Shown piece by piece: positions 56,547 through 64,000 of a stretch of 64,000 nucleotides of DNA (positions are counted from its first letter, which is position 1; the number at the start of each line of letters is the position of its first letter). A model generated the notes under the pieces. That model saw only the letters and a program-made list of their open reading frames with translations, searched no databases and was not told where the DNA came from. The DNA is from Strobilurus pachycystidiatus (taxonomy: Eukaryota > Basidiomycota > Agaricomycetes > Agaricales > Physalacriaceae). The position numbers were made by a program, and so were the translations under genes. Location of the stretch: contig JAHLMK010000004.1 in NCBI GenBank assembly GCA_019915135.1, forward strand, positions 496,001-560,000, written 5' to 3'.

Positions 56547-58840
56547 TCACGGCCAATTCGTGAATTCACCTTCGGCCCTCTCCGCTTCCTGCAGAACAAT
56601 CTCCGCTGCGCCGATGAATCGAGGCTGGAACAGACACTGGAATGGCGCAGGACCAATGACAAGACCACTGCTAAAGTCGTCCGGATTCGGCAGGATCTTT
56701 TGCCCATCTTCACCAATCGGAGCGTTGACATCGAAGGCCCACAAGATCCTGGCAGATATGAGAGGGTCATCAACGCGTCAAGAGAGAGAGATGTCTGACC
56801 TAGCAATGGCAATGCAGCTTGTTTGCAGCGCAACATGCATACCGGGACACAGGCGTCTTCCAAAACCGAACGGAATCGTGAAGCTGTTGCTAGTTGTATG
56901 GTCGCGTGTGTTCAAGAAACGCTCAGGGCGAAAGTCATCGGGCTCTGGGAACACCGATTCGTCCTTTGTCATGGCGCTGTATGGTCAACTGAGCCCACAT
57001 ACTCTGAGAACACGAACGAGCCTCACTAGATATTTCCATAAACGGTGGCGCCTTTTGGAATAGTCATTCCGTTGTATGTATCTTCTTCCGTTGCGGCATG
57101 CGCAAAGCCGGTGGGAGCTAGGCACCTCCATCTAGTGCATGTACGGTGAGTAAGGAGGCACGAACTAGGTGTCATATCTAGTACCTTGTCGTCTCCTTGA
57201 TTAGCGCTCGAACGTAGGGTAGTTCGTCCTCGAAGCCGGGCATACGATCTCGGCCGACCACTGCATCAATTTCAGCTTGCGCTTTCTTCATGACTTCGGG
57301 GAACATAATCATGGCCACTGGAACGTCGGTCAGATAACACAAATTGGCGGACAAGACATCTTCTACTCAAGGCAACTTCCACGGTGGTGGCTGTCTTGCT
57401 TGAACATGAGCATACTGCGGAGAAACACGCTGACTAGTACATACCGTCCCTACACCAGCAGCCCAAGGCGCCGACAAGGTGTAAGCAGCCTCCAGGTCAT
57501 TGAGTCCAAACTCCTCTTGCTTTCCCAGACCGTAAGTAGCCATGCATGGATGCGCTGTGCCAGCCCTCATCTTCTGGCGCACTTCGTTCATGAGGGAAAG
57601 GTAGAGTTCACTGTCAAGGGCCTTGCGTCGTTCCGGCTCCCAGCGGAACCATTGCAAGAAGCGCTGTATGAGGGATACGTTATGGCTGGAGGTGCAAGGG
57701 CACCAGGGGTACTCACCGGTAAATACAAAAGTATAGGCCACTTGGAACGAGTAATTCAATCATGCTTGATCTGGATAGTTGACGCCTTACCGAATCTACG
57801 AGAAATTTCCCCGGAACGCTGTTGGATAGGACGTCAGAATTGAAGGCAGCAGTCGAGCTTGGATATAACTGCGTACTTAACCCTGCGAGGCGTCAGGCCG
57901 TACCACGTTAGTACAGCAACAGACTTACTGTGTAAAGTCTGAAAGCCGTGAATTACCGTCGCATAGCAAGTTTCAGGACTTACACATTCCACTCTGAGTC
58001 TGCTTGACCACTACCTCTTCCTGAAGAGACTTGATCCGTCGCCCGTAGGCCACACAGAAAATCACCGAAGCCGAAAATCTAGCCATATCGAGTCAGGTGT
58101 GTGATGTACTTCGCCAAATATCTACCTGCGCAGGCGCCATCTGCACTGATATGGGTCTTGGTCCTGAAGGAGCTCCTTCACAAGAATAGAGGATTCTACC
58201 AGCTGTAGCGCACGATAGCTTCGCGTCGCTGTAGCACTCAAGCCAGCTTGTAGGAACTGAGATGCTGGGTCAATAGAGAATAGGTGTAACATTCGTAGCT
58301 GACGCACGATCTTCCACTTGCGGTAAGCATTTCCTTCCGACATTCCAATCCCATGGAGTGGCGAGAAGATTTCATGGCTATATCACAGCTTGAGCGAGAG
58401 CCGTGCAGATAATGTGAACGCGTTACCCAACGACGCATCGCGGACGCCCGGAGTATATGTTACCTTTGACTTCGAGGAGCTCGTGCGCCGTTTTGGCGCT
58501 ACCAATCACTGAGCACAGGTCGTCAGTTTGGCATTGATGGACAGAGATGTATGTCATACCAATAACAGTCTGACTTCCCAGATAGAAGGAAATCAAGGAG
58601 CCTGTCATCCTCGATTCTCAACGCGTCAACGATGGAATAACAAAAGACCAAACCGTATTTCTTGTGCCACTCTGTGAATGTCTTCCAGCGGTGCACTTCT
58701 GGGAGTCGCCCTAGAACTGTTGCAGGCGGTCCGGGAGGCAATGGGGAGTTAGTTCGTAGGCGAGACACCAGCATAGCCCCAGCGACAGTCGTGATCACGG
58801 CTATTACAATGCTCGGAAACCAGTCGGTAGCGAGTGCCAT
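56547..58840 (-). CDS. Cytochrome P450 monooxygenase
   Basis: ER-anchored haem enzyme. Starts at the ATG at 58840 with a membrane anchor (WFPSIVIAVITTVAGAMLVS) and the proline hinge PLPPGPPATVLGRLP. After a 52-nt intron comes GSLISFYLGSQTVI, then VIGSAKTAHELLEVKGNIYSGRP, SYRALQLVESSILVKELLQD, and FLQWFRWEPERRKALDSELY. The ExxR region lies near 57200. FPEPDDFRPERFL (PERF) and the haem-binding FGFGRRLCPGMHVA follow, and the end is GEFTNWP and a stop. It resembles the basidiomycete group annotated as O-methylsterigmatocystin-oxidoreductase-like. About twelve exons; the joins between 58480 and 58380 and around 57900 were not resolved, so a defect there cannot be excluded. Confidence 0.78.
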
Positions 58841-59533
58841 GGTGGTGGTATCGGGGAGGGGATGAGGGTGCAATATGGGAGGTTGCTTCCACGTTTGAGC
58901 AAATGAATGCGTGGGATGACAAAGGAAACTGATGCATCTTGCAACTACGCGGGCTTGATGAAGTGTATACTTACTGTGGGGCCTAAACGGCAAGCACGGG
59001 CTGTTGGGCTATAACCGAGAGACTCACATGGAGAGTTCGGAGACAGTGGAAGACTGTTGTGGCTGCAAGATGAACGCCCAAGAAAACAGACGAGTTGCTA
59101 CAAGTCCTTGTGCCAGTGGTTGGAACAAGAAGAGGTTCTGAACGCGGTCCTGGTCCGAGGGCTAGAACATCCGGTGATACGCTGGGCTGATCCGGCATCT
59201 AATCTAATCTCTGGGTCCTGGTGAATTGAAAGAGAGTCGAGAATTTACCTTCTTTCCTGTCTCTGTGTCATTGACAGGCCAAGAGAGAGGGCAGTTATCT
59301 CTCAAACCGTTCTAGGGAACGGTCTCGTGTGAAGGAATCCGTGTAGCAGGTCTGCGCTGACGCCAGGTGGCGATTGAGTCCGATCATAATGCTTATCGCA
59401 ATAGGAATGCAGCAAGCTTCTTTACTTCACACCATCACTACCCCGCACAATTGCCACATCCTAGCCCGCCTTTCTTTTTTGCACATCCTAACCACTCCTC
59501 GCTACCATCCTGCCTTGATCATTCCTATCCACT
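58841..59533. other. Divergent intergenic region
   Basis: About 0.69 kb between the P450 and the nucleotidyltransferase-like gene, transcribed away from each other. No coding motif seen. Confidence 0.35.
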
Positions 59534-60564
59534 ATGGTGCAGGCGCCTCCATCTCCTCCCTCAAGCTTGTCATTCAGCTCGGCCTCCTCCTCCTCCAGCA
59601 GTGCCAGTACGCCCTCCAGCGCCGCGCAGCTCAAGTTGCTTGACACGCCTAAAGTCAAAGTCCCTCTTTCTGTGCACGAGATCGGAATCGCGTTGAACAC
59701 GTCTGTCAAAGCTCTCAAGAGACTTGGCTACGTCTTTTGTACATTTGGCAGCGCAGGCTGTGCAATGTATGGCATGGACAACCGTTGTCCTCATGTACGC
59801 GCTCCGTCCCCCCTTTGTCTTACATCATTGATCAGTCGCTTCGCTGTACATAGGATGTGGACATCATTGTCCTGACCTCGTCCGAGACCGCCGAGCAGAT
59901 CAAGTCGCGCCTGGTCCACAGCGACGAACGCTTCATCCTCGTCCCCGCTCAAGACCCAAGAAACAACTGGAACGTCATGTGGTTTCTTCTCCCCGGCCCC
60001 CGCAGACGTCGCTGCAAGATCGACATCCTCACTCAAGGCACCATAAACATTCCCCGCATACCCCACACTCAGGTCGCCTTCATTTACGACATCCCCCTTC
60101 CGCCGTTCCTATGTCTTCTCCTTCTCAAGCTTCAAGCCTACTTTGACCATCGGGCGTCCCCTATGAGGCATATGCGGAGGAAAATACCCGAGGATGAGGA
60201 CGATATCGAAGAGATGGCGTGTTTAGGAGCGACCGTGTGGCGGGCGAGAGTTGAGGATCTTGGCGAGGAGTGGTACACCTCAGAGTTTAGAGCCATGTCA
60301 TTTGACCGCGTGCGGAAGTTCGCAAGGGAACATAGGAAGTCGATCCCGCATTGGGAGAAGATGGGATTCGACGTTGCGGATCTTATCACGCCTCGAATAC
60401 CGAACTTACTCTCATCGTTGCAGGGACTAGGAATTGTGACGGGGGAGAGGATGAAGGCGATTGCGCCATATAAGCCCACGGTTGTGAACCATGCCTCGTC
60501 CATTATACAACGCCGAACTTCGTACCCTCGAGCGCGACGAATAACAATATCAGTGCAAGCTTAG
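59534..60564 (+). CDS. Nucleotidyltransferase-fold protein of unknown function
   Basis: Exons 59534-59794 and 59854-60564 give 323 residues. After a Ser/Pro-rich start, residues about 70-95 read FGSAGCAMYGMDNRCPH-DVDIIVL, with the intron between His and Asp. GS followed by DxD is the pattern of pol-beta-type nucleotidyltransferases; a third Asp stands in CKIDIL. A leucine-rich helix (PPFLCLLLLKLQAYFDH) and an acidic/basic C-terminal half follow. Similar NTase-like proteins are common but unnamed in Agaricomycetes. Activity is inferred from the triad only. It might transfer nucleotides to RNA or small molecules, or be an inactive fold. Confidence 0.68.
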
Positions 60565-60746
60565 TTTACTTCTTAGTATAATCACTGTTGTACATTTATG
60601 CTCCTGCTTTCGTGTTGTTGTTATGAATGATATTTGTGTACTTTACAGCCAGATTTCTTCGAGAATTTCGCAAGATCTCAAAACTCGCACCTAGTCTTGT
60701 TTGTGATCCTGATTGTAATTTTGTGGGGCATCCACCCACCGAGCCC

Positions 60747-61139
60747 TTACTTCAAGTCCGAAGTGACCGATTTATACTCGTCGCGCGACGGTGCCGCGCC
60801 AAAGCTCTTTGTAGATTGTGGGGCAGGCAATGAAGGTGGTGGTGCGGCCAGGAGCGCCTGGCCACTGAAGCTGTACGCTGGCGGCGTGCGTTTCGGTGCT
60901 TTGGGAGATGACGACTTTCCCAACACCGGTCCAGTGTCTTCTGGAGGGGAGGAGGAAGATTTGGATTTGGGTGTGGAGGAAGACGAGTACTTCTTGGACT
61001 TCAAAGTGAAGGCCGATTGAAGACTAGCGAAGGCTCCTGGAGAGTCTTTATTGGTAGGTTGGGAAGTGGGCGCCATCATCGGAGCTGTAGACGAGAAGGA
61101 GGTGGTTGATTCGTTGGAGTGGGATGTCGACTCGGACAT
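60747..61139 (-). CDS. Small disordered protein, cassette copy 2
   Basis: 130-residue frame from the ATG at 61139. The N-terminus matches copy 1 (HSNESTTSFSSTAPMMAPTS). It keeps only the first repeat, in an altered form (FASLQSAFTLKSKK, without GF), and the block PAYSFSGQALLAAPPP. Serine- and lysine-rich, no span, no signal. The upstream PGAM-like partner is truncated (61882-62100), so this copy may be a surviving gene in a decaying cassette. Confidence 0.55.
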   Translation of the reverse strand: MSESTSHSNESTTSFSSTAPMMAPTSQPTNKDSPGAFASLQSAFTLKSKKYSSSSTPKSKSSSSPPEDTGPVLGKSSSPKAPKRTPPAYSFSGQALLAAPPPSLPAPQSTKSFGAAPSRDEYKSVTSDLK

Positions 61140-61880
61140 GGTCGTTGTAGCACAAAGTGATAGTAGCGGTATCGCTCGAGACTGGGTAGCTGAAATGTAG
61201 GAGCGAGTGCCACTGGAGATTGTAGAGTCGGAAAACTTTTCATCTTATATACACAAGATAAACACCCTCGCAGTCGCTAAAGCCGTAATTTCGTCTCGAG
61301 TCATCGAGTTTCGGAGTCATCGCAGTCAGGTTGGTACGTATACCCCGCGTCAAATGGTACCCTGAGAATCGACATGACTCACAGCGATGTATCTGATACA
61401 CACCCAATACTCAACGAGACGCGCAGTCTGGAATCAGCACAGTAGCCGGGTCTTGGGGGAAAGAGCGGATTCTGCGCACCGGCACCAGGACGGCTACGAA
61501 CCCGAAGCCCGTAGCCCACGAATAAACGCTGCGATTTTTTGTGCAGCTACGCGCTGCGGCTCAATGCATCTGAGCTGCGTATTCGAAAGGTGAAGATAAA
61601 TGGAAGCAAGCCTACTATTCTTCTAAGCCGCCGGAAAGCATTATTTGCGCCAACTGAGCCCATTACGATGTGGTCATGTCCAAAACCTGCGGATTTCAAG
61701 CTGTTGGGTATTCAACACCGTGAAGTTGAAGAGTACGAAACTATTGGGACTCGGATCAGGCCAAGCTTAGGCTCCGACACAAGATCTATAGGCATACGAT
61801 ATTCAGGTCACTGAGTCCATTTGATCACGATGAAGAGTACACATGAAAGAAGATGAGAGCCATGTTATCAATGTAAAAAT
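61140..61880. other. Spacer without supported genes
   Basis: 0.74 kb between small protein copy 2 and the truncated phosphatase; length similar to the 0.76-kb spacer in cassette copy 1, but no clear sequence match was seen by eye. Confidence 0.3.
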
Positions 61881-61881
61881 T

Positions 61882-62100
61882 CAGAAGATCGTCCAGCCTG
61901 GCCAAGTCTGACGAAAGAAATCAGATGAAAATATACGATGGCAACAACGATTACGCACTCACCCCAGACCGCAGTCCCGTATTTCGATTCGACGACATTG
62001 TGGCATCCTTGTCCATGTCGCCCAAGTATGAAGACCTTGTACGCAGCATTGGGCGGCGCATCAGTGTTGAGCTCGGGGATGTTTACTTTGATCAAAGACT
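61882..62100 (-). pseudogene. Truncated PGAM-like fragment (cassette copy 2)
   Basis: The minus strand has NTDAPPNAAYKVFILGRHGQ, then CHNVVESKYGTAVWG and a GTGAGT-like donor. After a CAG acceptor the next exon starts as in the intact gene (TGGCCAGGCTGGACGA against TGGTCCAAGCTGGACGG), then the match stops. Everything downstream of that, including the second catalytic His, is gone. Confidence 0.6.
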
Positions 62101-62788
62101 TCTGGTATCGAATCGTGAGAGGTATAGAAGGGATGGACCACGGTCAGGTGTCTAAGACCTGTACGCCGGAAAGCCATGCCGGCGGGATCCTGAAAGACGC
62201 TGGTAAGGGAGGGAACGAGCTCGAACATGGTCAGCGCGGTAGGTTGAGCAAGACACCGGCGCCCGCCAACGACTACACACACGGGAACCGGCCAGGCCCC
62301 TCCATATTTATGTTAACATAGAGTCGGCAGACGGAGCAGCCACACGAAAATGTCCTACAAGGGTTCTGGCGGCAGGCGACGGACTGCGAAGCGAATGCTC
62401 TGGTCACGTCCGCGACGTCCGCGGACTAGAAGGGCCCTTTCTTTCTGGACATGGTGCATCTCAACCCTGGACCTGGGGGCAGAGAGACGCGCATCGTAAT
62501 CGCGATTCTGGGGATCAGTTGTCGCCTTCCATTCGTCAAGAAATGCGAGGACATTGGAAGAAGGAGTTATACTTATTGCTATTCGCATGTACTTGACGAG
62601 ATATTCATGTTCATTTCGGCGCGCAGAATAGCTGGAAAAATTAGGGAAGAATGGCGTACATACTGTGACGCCGGCTCGTGGAAAGAAAGGAATGAACAAA
62701 TGACCCTAGGTTAGGGTCGTGTTATCAGAGGGATCACTGGTTTACCCCCTTCCACCTTTTCCTCTCCCCCCACAAAAAAAATTTTCGG

Positions 62789-62797
62789 TATATAATA
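62789..62797 (+). promoter_or_regulatory. TATA-like box of the copy 3 pseudogene
   Basis: GTATATAAT about 40 bases before the ATG at 62829; suggests the copy kept a promoter. Confidence 0.35.
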
Positions 62798-62828
62798 GGT
62801 CTGACTAGGGAGACTACCTTCCACCATC

Positions 62829-63540
62829 ATGTCCACTTACGAGGTCTATTCATCGTGGACGACGACGAGCTGAACCTAACCAGCGCTAGGCACTGTCGTC
62901 ATTCTTTATCCAAGACTCGTCGTCGACTGCGCCCGTCGCCGTCGCCCCCCACTACGGCCTGTTGGATCAATGGGTCTCGTTCATATAGCCGACCTTGTCG
63001 ACGCGCCATCCAACGTTGCGTACTACAAGGCCTCTTTCTTTGGGCGACATGGCCACAATGTCGGCGAAGAAAATCACGATACGGCGGCATGGGATGTGCG
63101 AGTAATAGCAGCTTCCAGCGACTATATCCACCTAATCCTGTCGTCAGCTACTGGTTCAAGCTGGACAGCGTCGACGAGAATACTTGGGTCCTGCGTGCTC
63201 TGCCCGTACACCTTCTGCGCCTCACTGTCCACTACAGCCGATACCGAACTCACTCCGCTCGTCACGTCGCAGGCCAGCGCTGCTCATGCAATGTGGAATA
63301 CGGAGTCCGAGCACATCAAACCGGACATCGTTCTCACCAGCCCTCCCAGTCGCGCCATGGACACCTGGCTTCTGACTCCTGACAGCCTCAATATGGACAA
63401 AGCCACTATCGTCGAGAATTGCAAGGAGAAACACGGAGGACACACTTGCGACAAGCGACGAACGCGCTCTGCCTGCTGCCAGTTGCCCGAATATGTTCAT
63501 TTCGAGCCGAAATCTCTCGAAGGACGTCCGTTCTAGCAAC
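62829..63540 (+). pseudogene. PGAM-like pseudogene (cassette copy 3)
   Basis: The intact gene at 38710-39755 is repeated here on the plus strand: MSTYE exon, intron, LSSFFIQDSSSTAPVAVAPH. The frame is then lost by a small deletion near 62970 (a TAG follows). RHG survives but the next residues QGY are deleted. Further on, in another frame, come SPPSRAMDTWLLT and DKRRTRSACCQ, ending in a stop at 63533-63535. The C-terminal catalytic His region is missing. Confidence 0.75.
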
Positions 63541-63669
63541 CTGAATTGGCTGTTCCCCGGAGAATGTCCATGTACGCTCTATCTTCCGCGTTATTCCAGA
63601 TGACCAACTTGCCAAATCCTCAGTCGTTGAAAGCTATCGTTTCATCGCGTATACGAGATGGCCTTCACT

Positions 63670-64000
63670 ATGTCCAAGTCGACATCCCACTCCAACCCAT
63701 CGACCACCTACTTCTCGTCCACAGCTCCGTTGATGGCGCCCACTTCCCAACCTACCACTGAAGAGTCTCTATAAATCTTTGTTAGTCTGCAGTCCGCCTT
63801 CGCGTCGAAGTCGGAAGAGGTAATCGTCTTCCCTACGCGTCCAAATCACCTAAATATACATCGCCATCCTCCCCTCTCGAAGACATTGGTGTCGGGAAAG
63901 GGAAAGTTTCCCAAATCACCGAAACGCACGCCGCCAGCCTACAGTCTCAACGGTCAGGTGCTCTTGGCCGCAACACCTCCATCGCCCGCCCTAAAATCTA
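63670..64000 (+). pseudogene. Small disordered protein, cassette copy 3 (decayed, runs off the window)
   Basis: The ATG at 63670 opens MSKSTSHSNPSTTYFSSTAP and LMAPTSQPTTEESL, then a TAA. Downstream the homologous frame continues (VSLQSAFASKSEE, then SPKRTPPAYSLNGQVLLAA), closer to copy 2 than to copy 1. The window ends before the stop. Confidence 0.65.

Noticed and set aside
62702..62718. ACCCTAGGTTAGGGT, resembling telomere repeats
   Set aside because: A single imperfect palindrome, not an array; no sign of a subtelomere.

Overview
The window reads as nuclear DNA of a filamentous basidiomycete, most likely an Agaricomycete. The reasons are: genes broken by many 40-65 nt GT-AG introns, short intergenic gaps on both strands, F-box and DUF6699 families typical of mushroom-forming fungi, a plant-biomass/protein-degrading secretome, and a fungal Ty1/copia element. 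No rRNA, tRNA or CRISPR was found.

Layout: 1-7.1 kb holds the last codons of an unknown gene, a decayed F-box gene, an OLE1-type delta-9 desaturase with a cytochrome b5 tail, a two-span membrane protein and an arrestin-like gene. 7.1-10.9 kb is gene-poor and carries a 0.5 kb terminal-inverted-repeat element. 10.9-25.4 kb is a housekeeping block: TatD nuclease, DUF6699 protein, second arrestin-like gene, F-box protein, PKA-like AGC kinase, dynactin p62 and a large F-box protein. 25.7-37.2 kb is a secreted-hydrolase block: two divergent pepsin-like (A1) proteases, GH27 alpha-galactosidase and an S53 sedolisin. 37.4-46.7 kb consists largely of local duplications: a histidine phosphatase (PGAM-like) with a small disordered protein, and a one-pass membrane gene with an NAD(P)-dependent ketoreductase. 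46.9-54.4 kb is a GH15 glucoamylase whose last codons are split off by an apparently intact 5.4 kb Ty1/copia retrotransposon. 54.5-64 kb has a C2H2 zinc-finger protein, a cytochrome P450, a nucleotidyltransferase-fold protein, and two further, decayed copies of the PGAM/small-protein cassette lying head to head.

The main themes are recent local duplication (five families have two or three copies here), secreted digestion of protein and polysaccharide, and a very young retrotransposon insertion that trims a starch-binding module. The items most worth following up are the threefold PGAM/disordered-protein cassette, the palindrome shared by the two ketoreductase promoters, and the interrupted glucoamylase. 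Exon coordinates come from reading splice sites and frame continuity by eye; most are internally consistent, and those that are not settled are marked.
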